This document shows, piece after piece, positions 1 through 6,965 of a stretch of 24,500 nt of DNA. The stretch is from a virus. The stretch spans positions 1-24,500 of the IMG/VR virus record IMGVR_UViG_3300042549_006377, one strand, 5' to 3'. A program made the translations under genes and the position numbers. The notes under the pieces are model-generated. The model saw nothing but the letters and a program-made list of their open reading frames with translations, was not told where the DNA came from and made no database searches. Numbering within the stretch: position 1 is the stretch's first letter; every line of letters begins with the position of its first letter.

Positions 1-71
1 TGAGTCTCGGATGGTGTTCTACAGGACTGTAAATATACAAGTAGAATAATTGCAATCAAAATCTTTTTCAT
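1..71 (-). CDS. Putative lipoprotein, N-terminal fragment (runs off left edge)
   Basis: Reading leftwards from an ATG at 71 gives a short basic start (MKK), a hydrophobic stretch (ILIAIILLVYL) and the lipobox-like QSC, so the protein is probably a lipid-anchored envelope protein. Only about 23 codons lie in the window and the function cannot be told. It starts 5 nt after the palindromic element 76-128. The YadA-like gene holds the same position behind the paralogous element at 10671. Confidence 0.55.
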   Translation of the reverse strand, partial: MKKILIAIILLVYLQSCRTPSET

Positions 72-75
72 GTTT

Positions 76-128
76 TTTTTGTTTCGCAGTATTGTAATAC
101 CCCGCAATGCGGGGATATGTGAGTTAGC
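76..128. repeat. Palindromic element, copy 1 of a pair closing a cassette-like array
   Basis: It aligns along its length with 10671-10728. Both begin GTTTCGCAGTA, continue with a palindromic TATTGTAATAC/ATACAATACTG block and a GCAATGCGG-type block, and end in GAGTTAGC(G/A)G. Copy 1 contains the near-perfect palindrome CCCCGCAATGCGGGG. Both copies lie just downstream (in transcription) of an array of short cassette-like genes and just upstream of an envelope-protein gene. The GTTAGC end resembles the conserved end of the attC-like sites in the arrays. Confidence 0.6.
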
Positions 129-342
129 GGCAACTGCTGACCTGCTCCAAATCATCATTTGACCAATCATTATACATTTTGTAAAGGGTATTGATTTTAT
201 CATTTGTTGGCGTGTCATCAGCATAATGCCTACCAATGTATAATTCTCTTTTAAATACTGTTAATCCGTTCCACCAAGAAGCAGCAGCCGCTAACAGCAC
301 ATTGGCGTTATTGCTTTGCTCTTCGTTTGATACTTTTGTCAT
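124..342 (-). CDS. Hypothetical cassette protein, 72 aa
   Basis: The start is taken at 342 (MTKVSNEEQ). A start at 411 would read back through the attC-like palindrome. Residues about 10-20 (NNANVLLAAAA) are encoded by the inner arm and end of attC-like site 289-410. The 67-aa protein at 11341 and the HNH protein at 11608 carry a similar N-terminal string (NNANTLLSAV, NDAKPVLSAAA). The C-terminus (SSCR, then stop) comes from the sequence TGCCGCTAAC, which also ends the HNH cassette. A WWNGL motif follows the repeat-encoded part. No family is recognised. Confidence 0.6.
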   Translation of the reverse strand: MTKVSNEEQSNNANVLLAAAASWWNGLTVFKRELYIGRHYADDTPTNDKINTLYKMYNDWSNDDLEQVSSCR

Positions 343-410
343 AATATTAAGTTTGGTGTTTCTAATTAAATTCTGTGGCAACAACGCCAATCTGCAAAAC
401 GTTAGTTGCA
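289..410 (-). repeat. attC-like imperfect palindrome
   Basis: On the transcribed strand the site opens with CTAACG just after the upstream stop. It contains the arm ATTGGCGTT (383-391), whose exact complement AACGCCAAT lies at 301-309, and it closes with TGTTAGCGGC. About 120 nt long with outer (CTAAC/GTTAG) and inner (TTGGCGTT/AACGCCAA) complementary boxes, it has the architecture of an integron attC site, though the outer boxes do not match the classical GTTRRRY consensus exactly. The start codon of the 72-aa gene sits between the arms. Confidence 0.55.
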
Positions 411-644
411 ATTTTTCTTACACCACATTATCTTGCTACCTCTCCGCAAATGAACTAATCGTAATTCATAACCTTTATTCATCATTTGTTGCATTTCTTC
501 TAATTCTTTAAGTTCTACATCATTGAAAGAGCGTTCATTTGCTCCATCTTTAATCTTAATGTAATTCTTAGCAAAATCATAAAAACTGCAACTAACATCG
601 TGTATAGCACATTGCTTTTCGTGTTTCAAATTATCTTTATTCAT
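402..644 (-). CDS. Hypothetical cassette protein, 80 aa
   Basis: Starts with ATG at 644 and ends at KKNCN, the stop TAA being part of the CTAACG box of the attC-like site. The protein is charged, with an acidic helical middle (ELKELEEMQQMM) and basic ends. Residues 8-21 (HEKQCAIHDVSCSF) are encoded by an attC-like arm closing in TGTTAGTTGC, as in the other cassettes. No family recognised. Confidence 0.6.
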   Translation of the reverse strand: MNKDNLKHEKQCAIHDVSCSFYDFAKNYIKIKDGANERSFNDVELKELEEMQQMMNKGYELRLVHLRRGSKIMWCKKNCN

Positions 645-716
645 ATTATTAAGTTTTGTGTTTGCATTTGTTTTTTTTAATTAAGTTCCTACTGATAAGC
701 CGCCAAACGTTAATAC
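585..716 (-). repeat. attC-like imperfect palindrome, weaker copy
   Basis: On the transcribed strand, ATTAACGTTTGGCGGC (near 715-700) and GCAATGTGCTATACACGATGT followed by TAGTTGC (near 612-587) sit in the same relation as the paired boxes of site 289-410. The inner complementarity is poorer. The start of the 80-aa gene lies between them. It joins the ThyX gene end to the first cassette. Confidence 0.35.
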
Positions 717-1354
717 CCGAACGCCTTTAACGTCCACTTAAAGGGATTTCCCTCTATGTTTTTCACAGCTTCTAGCATTTGACTTGCCACCTCCCTAGTC
801 TCTTGCTGCGCATCCGGTTTTAACCTAAGGTTCCATAAATGAATAAATGCTAGCAAACTTCCCGTCCAAATAAATGTAGTATTAAGATTTAAAGGAAGAA
901 TTGTCCTTGCTTGTTCTTTAGATACGCCTAATTTTAACAACTCTTCGTATGCTTTTTTGCACTGATCAATTACACATCTTTCAATATAAGCGGCTGACAA
1001 TTGTGATTGTATTAGTCCATCACTCCCCTGCTTGCTATCTTTAGATTGCTTTCTCCATTCCTTAATAGTAGTGTAACTATCACTAAAGTCTACATACCTA
1101 CCACTTATACTATTGGCGGATAGTCCAATTTGATGTTTAAAAAGCTGTCTTTCTACATAAATAGGACAAGTTATTCTAAACTGTAACTGAGGGTGTCTAA
1201 AAGGCGCTGTGTGTTTATGTTCAACTAAATATTCTATAAGTCTTTCATCCTTTTCATCTAGCATGTCTTTTGACTTGCCGAATGACACACGAGCCGAATT
1301 TACCGCCATTAAATCATCTCCAAAATGCGAAAGCAATTCTACTTTATTTTCCAT
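710..1354 (-). CDS. thyX: Flavin-dependent thymidylate synthase ThyX
   Basis: ThyX makes dTMP from dUMP using methylenetetrahydrofolate, FAD and NADPH, and phages use it to feed DNA synthesis. The 214 aa contain the family core: an HKHTAPFRHPQLQF segment near residue 46, then ERQLFKHQIGLSANSISGRY, which corresponds to the ThyX signature RHRxxS with the following SANxxSxRY stretch. Here the signature reads KHQ rather than RHR, an unusual variant. Towards the C-terminus ARTILPLNLNTTFIWTGSLL and FIHLWNLR correspond to the usual ARxxLP...WTxNxRxLxxFxxLR region. It overlaps the DUF3310 gene by 11 bp, so the two are probably co-translated. Slightly short for the family but apparently complete. Confidence 0.92.
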   Translation of the reverse strand: MENKVELLSHFGDDLMAVNSARVSFGKSKDMLDEKDERLIEYLVEHKHTAPFRHPQLQFRITCPIYVERQLFKHQIGLSANSISGRYVDFSDSYTTIKEWRKQSKDSKQGSDGLIQSQLSAAYIERCVIDQCKKAYEELLKLGVSKEQARTILPLNLNTTFIWTGSLLAFIHLWNLRLKPDAQQETREVASQMLEAVKNIEGNPFKWTLKAFGY

Positions 1355-1571
1355 TCTCTAATAATTGTATTTTTCTGTTAAGATAAAATGATGCCTTCTT
1401 TAAATCTTCAATCTCCGTTTCTACGCTTTTCTTCCCGGCTCTAGCTATGTACTTCGCTACATTAAATAAATAGGCGTCCATGTGCAAGCCCCATGCTTCG
1501 CACACATTAATTACTTCATACGTTCCTTCACCCCCATAATGGGATGGGTGATCTACTAAATTATTTGGCAT
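1344..1571 (-). CDS. DUF3310 family protein (T7 gp1.7-like nucleotide kinase family)
   Basis: 75 aa with the DUF3310 pattern: DHPSHYGG at the N-terminus, then NVAKYIARAGKK and EIEDLKKASFYLNRKI. The family is common in phages; T7 gp1.7, a dGMP/dTMP kinase, carries this domain. A role in nucleotide supply fits its place between ThyX and dCTP deaminase, but kinase activity of this short version is inference. It overlaps ThyX by 11 bp. Confidence 0.85.
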   Translation of the reverse strand: MPNNLVDHPSHYGGEGTYEVINVCEAWGLHMDAYLFNVAKYIARAGKKSVETEIEDLKKASFYLNRKIQLLENGK

Positions 1572-1622
1572 TATTTATTGTTTTAGTTATTGTTTTTTTC
1601 TCTAAATTCAATCCTAGAATCG

Positions 1623-1817
1623 TTAATATGCAATAATATTATTAACAATTCGGTTAGCTTCCGAATAGCTTAGTTTAATATTACTGTCCTTAGCTCGTTG
1701 GATAGTAATATTATTACCATCGTCAACAGCTTTCATTACTATTTTGCCCCTGTACTCTTTATTCCAATGTTTAGAATATTTTACACAATTATTATCTATG
1801 TCGTACTCATTAGACAT
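1623..1817 (-). CDS. Hypothetical protein, 64 aa
   Basis: Small mixed-charge protein in the nucleotide-metabolism block. It has no transmembrane segment and no recognisable motif; the C-terminal half (LSYSEANRIVNNIIAY) looks helical. Its place in a tight same-strand gene row supports it as real. Confidence 0.6.
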   Translation of the reverse strand: MSNEYDIDNNCVKYSKHWNKEYRGKIVMKAVDDGNNITIQRAKDSNIKLSYSEANRIVNNIIAY

Positions 1818-1846
1818 TAAATTAGGCTATGCTTCTATGTGAACCC

Positions 1847-2095
1847 TTACCATATTTTTAGTATTTTATCTCCTTTAGTTAATATTCTTATTTCAAAGTG
1901 GTTGTCATAAAAGGATACAATATCGCTAACTAAATTGTTTATATTACTAAAATTAATCATTAAGTACTGATTGATTGAGTGTATAAACCCATTGAAATCT
2001 AAGACACGCTTTGGATTAGTATCCAAGTACACATCGTACATGAATTGATAAGTCATATTTGACCTATTAGCTAGATAGTATTCCTTTGTTATCAT
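1847..2095 (-). CDS. Hypothetical protein, 82 aa
   Basis: Starts one base after the stop of the dCTP deaminase gene, which supports co-transcription. Rich in Asn, Tyr and Ile with several aromatic residues; no known motif seen. It ends in a short basic and hydrophobic tail (GDKILKIW). Confidence 0.65.
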   Translation of the reverse strand: MITKEYYLANRSNMTYQFMYDVYLDTNPKRVLDFNGFIHSINQYLMINFSNINNLVSDIVSFYDNHFEIRILTKGDKILKIW

Positions 2096-2096
2096 T

Positions 2097-2630
2097 TTAA
2101 AAGTTTTTAAACATCATTGATTCGACCGGTAGGCTTGATTGATGATTGTACTTTGCTGATTTTTTTGTATCATAAGGATTAATTACATTTCCCTTTATAG
2201 CATGATATACTAATTGGCCTATTGGCATGTTTGCATATATTCTAACAGGCTTTACGGCGGTAATTTCTAGCGTCCAATACCCTTTAAAATTTACGTCACC
2301 TAGCCCTGCTGTTATATGGATAGAAATACCTAACCTGCCGGTGCTTGACTTGCCTTCTAATATTGGAACATGGCGGTAAGTTTCTGTGTACTCGATAGTA
2401 GAACCTAGATAAAGCACGTTTGGCTGTAATACAAATCCTTCTTTCGGTATGTTAAAACAATTAATCTTATTGTGCTTCTTAGCGTCTAATACTTCTGAGT
2501 CGTAAACAGCTAGTGTCTTGCCCAAGTGAACATCGTAACTATTGCTACCTAAATGTTCTATGTTAAATGGGAATATCGCAATATTACCATCTTCCATTTG
2601 ATTTAATATTTCACTGTCTGATAGTATCAT
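2097..2630 (-). CDS. dcd: dCTP deaminase (Dcd/dUTPase family)
   Basis: Deaminates dCTP to dUTP (some members go on to dUMP), giving the substrate for ThyX. The 177 aa match the family: N-terminal ILSDSEI, then LGSNSYDVHLG, the phosphate-binding EGKSSTGRLGISIH, the loop TAGLGDVNFKGYWTLEI whose Glu corresponds to the catalytic base, and PIGQLVYH. Asp in GLGDVNFKG takes the place of the usual DPGF/DAGF. Length is close to the usual 180-190 aa. With ThyX and the DUF3310 protein it forms a dNTP-supply cluster. A bifunctional dCTP deaminase/dUTPase cannot be excluded. Confidence 0.9.
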   Translation of the reverse strand: MILSDSEILNQMEDGNIAIFPFNIEHLGSNSYDVHLGKTLAVYDSEVLDAKKHNKINCFNIPKEGFVLQPNVLYLGSTIEYTETYRHVPILEGKSSTGRLGISIHITAGLGDVNFKGYWTLEITAVKPVRIYANMPIGQLVYHAIKGNVINPYDTKKSAKYNHQSSLPVESMMFKNF

Positions 2631-2641
2631 AAATTTAGTTT

Positions 2642-2668
2642 AAAAGCCCCCGAACTCTCAGGGGCTTT
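2642..2668 (-). terminator. Hairpin terminator between SSB-like gene and dcd
   Basis: On the minus strand AAGCCCC and GGGGGCTT form a GC-rich stem around TGAGAGTTC, followed by a weak T-rich tail. It lies in the 44-bp gap after the 79-aa gene. One copy of the dispersed GYTCGGGGG motif (2647-2655) forms its 3' arm. The A-rich flank on the other side may let it work in both directions. Confidence 0.65.
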
Positions 2669-2674
2669 ATTGAT

Positions 2675-2914
2675 TTAAAATGGTAATCCGTCATTGCTCT
2701 GCTTGTCTTCTGCTTTTTTTTCAGTAGGAACCCAAGTATTTAACTCTAGGTACGGTCTACCATCCTTAGAACTTTTAAGTACAAAGTTTTTCCAACCATC
2801 GAACTTAACGCCAATCTTTTCCCAATCCTGAGGACCAAAAGAGATGGCTGTTTCAACTTGTCCAAACTTGTTTTCCTTTTGGGATACTTTCCCAACATAG
2901 ATTTTTTCGCTCAT
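2675..2914 (-). CDS. Small protein with SSB-like acidic C-terminal tip, 79 aa
   Basis: Visible features are a beta-rich N-terminal half (KIYVGKVSQKEN, QVETAISFGP), a middle GWKNFVLKSSKDGRPYLELNTW and a polar linker ending in SNDGLPF. The acidic-hydrophobic end resembles the DDDIPF-type tip through which bacterial SSB and phage ssDNA-binding proteins contact partners. It sits at the head of the dNTP genes and beside replication genes, which would suit an ssDNA-binding or recombination accessory protein. The fold is not proven. Confidence 0.65.
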   Translation of the reverse strand: MSEKIYVGKVSQKENKFGQVETAISFGPQDWEKIGVKFDGWKNFVLKSSKDGRPYLELNTWVPTEKKAEDKQSNDGLPF

Positions 2915-2919
2915 GTTTA

Positions 2920-3066
2920 TTAAAATTTAAAAGTTAATTCAAACGCAAAATTTAAGAACCCTACCGCTAACGCAACTTCCTTTCGATAACTATCATAAAT
3001 CAGTGCAACTGCCGGAAATAATAAATAGATAAACTCTTCCTTTTCTACATTAAAAGTTGTTTTCAT
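2920..3066 (-). CDS. Hypothetical small hydrophobic protein, 48 aa
   Basis: The ATG at 3066 overlaps the TGA stop of the upstream nuclease gene in an ATGA junction, and the ORF ends 6 bases before the next gene, so the spacing supports translation. The product has a charged start and two hydrophobic stretches (EFIYLLFPAVALIY and VALAVGFLNFAFEL) that could be one or two membrane segments. No family recognised. Confidence 0.6.
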   Translation of the reverse strand: MKTTFNVEKEEFIYLLFPAVALIYDSYRKEVALAVGFLNFAFELTFKF

Positions 3067-3398
3067 ATAATTTTATTTAATTTAAGCATGTCAATTAATT
3101 CTTTGAAACTATCTAAGCTCATTGCTACGATGGTTCCTTGTCTTGTTTTTTTGTGGAACACTAGATTGTAATTAGAGTCTTTAGGCATACTGTCTAGTAC
3201 TTTATGAATACTACCAAGATTCTCTACCGCCTTTAATTGGCAGTTAAATGGATTGGTATTGGTTAAGTCTACCTTAAGATCGTCTAGCATCTTTGATTCG
3301 TACCGAGAGGTTTTACAATTCTCGAACCCCCGATCTCGCCACCATTTAGCTATCTCCCTTTCGTATGTATGCCCTTTGGCTCTAGCGTTAATCTTCAT
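3063..3398 (-). CDS. Putative PDDEXK nuclease / Holliday junction resolvase-like protein
   Basis: 111 aa. The N-terminus NARAKGHTYEREIAKWWRDRGF is typical of small archaeal-type and phage resolvases, where an early Glu is a metal ligand. KVDLTNTNPFNCQLKAVE follows and fits the D-(x)n-(E/Q)xK core, with Asp at about residue 44 and QLK replacing the usual ExK/QVK. Expected role: cutting branched recombination or replication intermediates. It lies in the replication block and overlaps the next gene through ATGA. The family call rests on motifs only. Confidence 0.7.
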   Translation of the reverse strand: MKINARAKGHTYEREIAKWWRDRGFENCKTSRYESKMLDDLKVDLTNTNPFNCQLKAVENLGSIHKVLDSMPKDSNYNLVFHKKTRQGTIVAMSLDSFKELIDMLKLNKII

Positions 3399-3591
3399 AG
3401 TGTATTTTTGTTTGTGTGTACATTGGCGGTAAAGTGTAAAACCTATTGGATTTTTTTACTACACCTTCCTCTACCATGTTATTTAATTCGATTGATACGT
3501 CCGCAAAACTAGAAGAGAGTAGACTGAATATCCCTACTATGCTTACTGACGGGTGGTTTGCTATCGCTCTTTTTATCTGTTCTCTTAACAT
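3388..3591 (-). CDS. Small winged-helix-like protein, 67 aa
   Basis: The pattern REQIKRAIANHPSVSIVGIF, then ELNNMVEEGVVKKSNRFYTL, reads as a short winged helix: helices followed by a beta wing after a GVV turn. That suggests DNA binding, perhaps a replication initiator or transcription factor. Its first 83 bp overlap the 3' end of the 126-aa gene in another frame, and its end overlaps the nuclease gene by 11 bp. Its only Met is the first residue, so a shorter ATG form that avoids the overlap is not available. Confidence 0.65.
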   Translation of the reverse strand: MLREQIKRAIANHPSVSIVGIFSLLSSSFADVSIELNNMVEEGVVKKSNRFYTLPPMYTQTKIHYED

Positions 3592-3889
3592 AAATTCTTT
3601 TTGCTGTTAAAAAATCTTCTATTGTTGACCATTCAACTTCGTTATGGAAAGTGCTAAGATAGAAAATATTTTTATTAATTGGGTCAACTAAATAAAATTT
3701 ATTTTCATTTGGCACAACTTCTTCCGGCTCAGCTAGCCTTAACATATCAATCCCCTTTTCTAATATCACCCACTCCCTGATTTTACCTCCGTTATTAGCG
3801 CTCTTCCATGAATCTTTATAGATTACCTGCTGCAAGGAATCGTGTATAATCGGTTGGTTGGTTTTTAAATTTCGTTTTATCGAGGACAT
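3509..3889 (-). CDS. Hypothetical protein with C-terminal clamp-binding-like motif, 126 aa
   Basis: Overlaps the primase-helicase gene by 74 bp at its start and the winged-helix gene by 83 bp at its end. The C-terminal part is a basic disordered linker (KRTDKKSDSKPPVSKHSRD) ending in QSTLF. That matches the QxxLF type of motif that docks proteins on the beta sliding clamp. The body (residues 20-95) is beta-rich and unrecognised. A clamp-linked replication accessory role is inference. Confidence 0.65.
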   Translation of the reverse strand: MSSIKRNLKTNQPIIHDSLQQVIYKDSWKSANNGGKIREWVILEKGIDMLRLAEPEEVVPNENKFYLVDPINKNIFYLSTFHNEVEWSTIEDFLTAKRIYVKRTDKKSDSKPPVSKHSRDIQSTLF

Positions 3890-5537
3890 TTAAGTTACTT
3901 GTTGGTGTGTAAATAGAATTTGATATGTTAAAAACAAAGCTGTCGGTGCCTAGCTGACCTGAGAATTTAAACCTTACTTTCCAAAAGTGAATCTCGGTTG
4001 TGTTCTCACGCCTGTAAACTGTGATGCCATTATCGGGGGCGTTGTAATAGTGGGAAGAGTCGCCAACATCATAGCCGGTAGGGATTTCGTAAACGCCATT
4101 TGCCTTGCTCATTTTTTTAGGGTGAGCCACTAGCCAAACGTGTACATCGTGCTTTCTTGCAAACTTCCTTAGGTCTCTCATCATATCACCTATGGCGTTA
4201 TGCCTTTTATCCCCCGAACTGACAATTCCACGCTCAACAGAAGACATGTTGTCTATAACGATACCCCTTATTCCGGTGCGCTTAATCATCTCTTCGGCCT
4301 TGGCCATGATGGACTCTATTGTGCTATCATTCTCGTCAAGTTCGTAATACTTAAAGTGGTCGTTGATAAATAAAGTCTCCATTTCTACCTCCGACTTTGT
4401 GATTCTCTGACAGTTCGGGGAAAAGAAAAAACTCTTACCGGTCTTAATAGAAATCAAATCAGTAATAGCCATCTTTGCGCTTGCCTCCTCAGCAGAGTAC
4501 AACATAAACGACCATCCATGACGGTTAGCTAAATTCATCAAGACATTCTTTAGCCAAGTAGTTTTACCATGACCCGGTATCCCGGTAATCAAAGTAACCA
4601 TTCCGGGGTGCCAAACGAAGTGGTCGTCCATATTTGCCCATCCGGTATCGTACCCCTTAGGATAACCCTCTTCCCACAGTAAGGCCATATCAGCCCCATT
4701 AACGACCTCAATACCGTCAATAGGGAAATACTCGGCATTTAAAATACAAGCCTCTAATGCCTCCTTTCCGTGCGATTTCAGCGTATCGTTAGCGTCCTTT
4801 TCAGGGAAGACAACTACCTTACAGTTTTGTTTACCTAGTCTTCTAGCTAACTCATCCCTAAGGTTTCTGCCGGCCTCATCCATATCAACTGCCAAGTAAA
4901 TAGTTTTGCCTTCCAAATACGGGAGCATTTCTTCCAACCACTCTAGCTTCTGATTACCCTTAGATGCGCCATTTGGAACGCTTACCGCATTCTTAATACC
5001 CGCTTCGTAAAACGCCATAACATCACACTCGCCTTCACAAATAACCAATGAGTCAGAACTGTTATCCAATGCAACATCAAGTCCATACAAGCACAACTGA
5101 GCGCCGCTAACAAGCTTAAAGTTCTTGTCACGATCCCTAAATTTAACATTGACTAATTCGTTATTGATGAAGTAATTAAAGTGTATGGCGTTTCTATTCT
5201 CTCCGGCTTGTGGCATGAATACAGATCCTTCTGATACTTGGTATCTAAGAAGAGTTTGATTAGTTATCCCCCGAGCTGCGAACCAATCTATTACAGGCTG
5301 AGAAAGCCTTTTAAGTTCAGTTGTGTTAGGGCGAGTGTATTCCTTTTTAGAAAAGTTACTTACCCCTCCTTTGAAGTCGCAATGATGGCACCTATAAAGA
5401 CCCTTCTCTACGTTAACCGATAAAGATAAATCGCTTTTGTTTTTTCGATCAGGGCTGCACTTCGGGCATTTAACCTTAACGTCTCCTCTTGATCCTAGTT
5501 TAACATCTATCCCTAGATTACGTAGTTTATTGATCAT
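3816..5537 (-). CDS. Primase-helicase (DnaG-type primase fused to DnaB-type helicase)
   Basis: T7 gp4-like bifunctional replication protein, 573 aa: it unwinds the fork and makes RNA primers. Domains in order: a zinc ribbon with CPKC (Cys24, Cys27) and CHHC (Cys50, Cys53); a TOPRIM domain with ICEGECD (Glu168, Asp172) and AVDMDEAG (Asp218, Asp220); a linker; and a RecA-like helicase with Walker A GIPGHGKTT (319-327), a GIVIDNMSS Walker B-like segment and WLVAHPKK. All expected motifs are present. It starts at 5537 in an ATGA overlap with the small coiled-coil gene, and its 3' end overlaps the 126-aa gene. Confidence 0.95.
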   Translation of the reverse strand: MINKLRNLGIDVKLGSRGDVKVKCPKCSPDRKNKSDLSLSVNVEKGLYRCHHCDFKGGVSNFSKKEYTRPNTTELKRLSQPVIDWFAARGITNQTLLRYQVSEGSVFMPQAGENRNAIHFNYFINNELVNVKFRDRDKNFKLVSGAQLCLYGLDVALDNSSDSLVICEGECDVMAFYEAGIKNAVSVPNGASKGNQKLEWLEEMLPYLEGKTIYLAVDMDEAGRNLRDELARRLGKQNCKVVVFPEKDANDTLKSHGKEALEACILNAEYFPIDGIEVVNGADMALLWEEGYPKGYDTGWANMDDHFVWHPGMVTLITGIPGHGKTTWLKNVLMNLANRHGWSFMLYSAEEASAKMAITDLISIKTGKSFFFSPNCQRITKSEVEMETLFINDHFKYYELDENDSTIESIMAKAEEMIKRTGIRGIVIDNMSSVERGIVSSGDKRHNAIGDMMRDLRKFARKHDVHVWLVAHPKKMSKANGVYEIPTGYDVGDSSHYYNAPDNGITVYRRENTTEIHFWKVRFKFSGQLGTDSFVFNISNSIYTPTSNLNVLDKTKFKNQPTDYTRFLAAGNL

Positions 5538-5695
5538 TTGTATAGTTTTTTGTATAGCAACCTTAACTCTTCATTCTTTGCAGCTATATCTTTTTTCAGA
5601 TACTTTGCTTGCCGGTGTAGCTCATTGAAATTGTCAATCATTTTGACTAACTTATCTTCCAACTGCTCTACTTTTAATTTAATGTTGTCCGCCAT
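5534..5695 (-). CDS. Small coiled-coil protein, 53 aa
   Basis: Fits between the phg_2220-type gene (17-bp overlap) and the primase-helicase gene (ATGA overlap). The protein (MADNIKLKVEQLEDKLVKMI, then LHRQAKYLKKDIAAKNEEL) is almost wholly heptad-like and charged, so it probably forms a coiled coil, perhaps a partner of the helicase. Function unknown. Confidence 0.7.
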   Translation of the reverse strand: MADNIKLKVEQLEDKLVKMIDNFNELHRQAKYLKKDIAAKNEELRLLYKKLYK

Positions 5696-6104
5696 TTTGT
5701 TTTGATTTTAATATCCAATACTCATTGGCGTCCTCCCAATAAGTCATAAATTTATTTTTACTTCCGAACAAAGTAGCCGGCCTAAGGTATTGCCTCATCT
5801 CCGGATCGTTACCCCACTTTTCTTTTTTATGAAGAATAACGCTTTCAAAGTGAGCAAATGTAACCTTAGGAATTTGTCTTATTACTGCCTTTATTTTTTC
5901 AGTATTAGAATAATTTGTTTCGCAAGTTTCATTAAAAAAATCTAGTACTTTCTTAGCTAAGCCCTTGTCATCAAACGATTCAATTTCTTTTTTCATTTGA
6001 ATCCAATGCATATCGTCATCGGCATTAAATATTATTAATAAATTGATAGCGGCAAGAGCATCGGCCTTTGTACTGAATAGGTTAATTATCTTCTGAGTAT
6101 TCAT
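5679..6104 (-). CDS. Phage conserved protein with Phg_2220 C-terminal domain (replication-associated)
   Basis: 141 aa. The C-terminal half (SNTEKIKAVIRQ, TFAHFESVILHKKEKWGNDP, EMRQYLRPATLFGSKNKF, TYWED) matches the Phg_2220_C domain, usually found at the end of phage DnaD-like replication proteins. Its signature is the W...D..M..YLRP.TLF...F..Y run. The N-terminal 60 residues are helical and unassigned. Its place directly before the primase-helicase supports a role in replication initiation or helicase loading, which is inferred. Confidence 0.85.
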   Translation of the reverse strand: MNTQKIINLFSTKADALAAINLLIIFNADDDMHWIQMKKEIESFDDKGLAKKVLDFFNETCETNYSNTEKIKAVIRQIPKVTFAHFESVILHKKEKWGNDPEMRQYLRPATLFGSKNKFMTYWEDANEYWILKSKQNGGQH

Positions 6105-6288
6105 TCATTACGCTTTTAATTGTATCAATACTCCATCCCGCTAGAACCAATAAGTTAGCTATTGCCTCTATTGCATCAGGAAGGCTTGTCTCATCAATCA
6201 CGTCCTTGTTCATAAATGGAAGGCCATTTGCCCCCCATTCATTCTCATAGGTGTATTTATTCTTGTAATGCTCGATAGTTATTTTCAT
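6082..6288 (-). CDS. Hypothetical protein, 68 aa
   Basis: Begins in an ATGA overlap with the OB-like gene and overlaps the Phg_2220 gene by 23 bp. A beta-like start (MKITIEHYKNKYTYE) is followed by two helices (DAIEAIANLLVLAG and TIKSVMNEYSED). No family recognised. Confidence 0.7.
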   Translation of the reverse strand: MKITIEHYKNKYTYENEWGANGLPFMNKDVIDETSLPDAIEAIANLLVLAGWSIDTIKSVMNEYSEDN

Positions 6289-6578
6289 ATCTCCCTGATT
6301 GATTGTAAATTAATTTTATGAAAAAACAGTTCGGGGGACTTACGGTTATTCTCAGAACTTATCTTAACAGTAAACTTGCATACTGAACCGACCTCCGGTA
6401 ACTCTAAATCGTACCAATCAGTAACAGCTAACCTATTCTTACCAATTAATAACGGCTCTTGGTTATTGTCTGACAACAGAAACAAGATAGTCCGGTACGT
6501 ATAGTCTGTATTATTTTTATTAAAAACAATGGGGTCTGATACGCTGATAATCCTTCCGTGAAACGTTATGTTACTCAT
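6285..6578 (-). CDS. OB-fold-like protein, DUF3127-type, 97 aa
   Basis: The beta-rich pattern ITFHGRIISVSDP, YTYRTILFLLSD, LAVTDWYDLELPEVGSVCKFTVKI and LFFHKINLQSIREI is that of a small OB fold of the kind seen in Bacteroidetes DUF3127 proteins, thought to bind nucleic acid. In this block an ssDNA-binding role is plausible. One copy of the GYTCGGGGG motif lies inside the gene and encodes SPEL. Overlaps both neighbours by 4-8 bp. Family call moderate. Confidence 0.6.
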   Translation of the reverse strand: MSNITFHGRIISVSDPIVFNKNNTDYTYRTILFLLSDNNQEPLLIGKNRLAVTDWYDLELPEVGSVCKFTVKISSENNRKSPELFFHKINLQSIREI

Positions 6579-6963
6579 GTGTTATGTATTTTTCTAGTTT
6601 TAAGTAGGGTTCGGTATTGTAATTAAGTTTAATGTAATTTAATACTAAGCTTGTTTTGTAGTAAAACTTCTTGATATTGTCTTCTTCAAGGTTTATGTAA
6701 CCTCTATTTACTCTTCTCTGAGCTTCCTTAAATGAAGCCTTAAACTCGCTTAACTTGTTTCGGTATGAGTCGTAGCCCATATCTAAGAAGTTTGTAATGT
6801 CTCCGGATTTAAACCCGTACATGTCAGCCACACCAACAAAAATCATTCTAGCTAAATCCTTGGTTCCTTCCTGATCCTGATTCAATTGAAGGGGCTTTAA
6901 CGCCGATCTGTCAAAGATAAACTGTGGTCTCATTGCTCTTTCGATGTCTCTAAGTTTTGTCAT
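6571..6963 (-). CDS. DnaA domain-IV-like helix-turn-helix protein, 130 aa
   Basis: The start is taken at 6963 (MTKLRDIERAMRPQF), 2 bases after the stop of the YqaJ gene; an upstream ATG would overlap that gene. Residues 45-85 (EGTKDLARMIFVGVADMYGF, KSGDITNFLDMGYDSYRNKL) follow the layout of the DNA-binding C-terminal domain of DnaA: a K.D.AR helix, a tyrosine/phenylalanine helix and a turn before the recognition helix. The classical DHSTV is replaced by YDSYRN. It may bind phage DNA; origin binding is inference. A second DnaA-like gene is at 14740. Confidence 0.6.
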   Translation of the reverse strand: MTKLRDIERAMRPQFIFDRSALKPLQLNQDQEGTKDLARMIFVGVADMYGFKSGDITNFLDMGYDSYRNKLSEFKASFKEAQRRVNRGYINLEEDNIKKFYYKTSLVLNYIKLNYNTEPYLKLEKYITHE

Positions 6964-6965
6964 GT

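Noticed and set aside
124-411. 95-aa version of the first cassette protein
   Set aside because: The first 23 codons lie in the attC-like palindrome after the upstream stop; the ATG at 342 is a better start.
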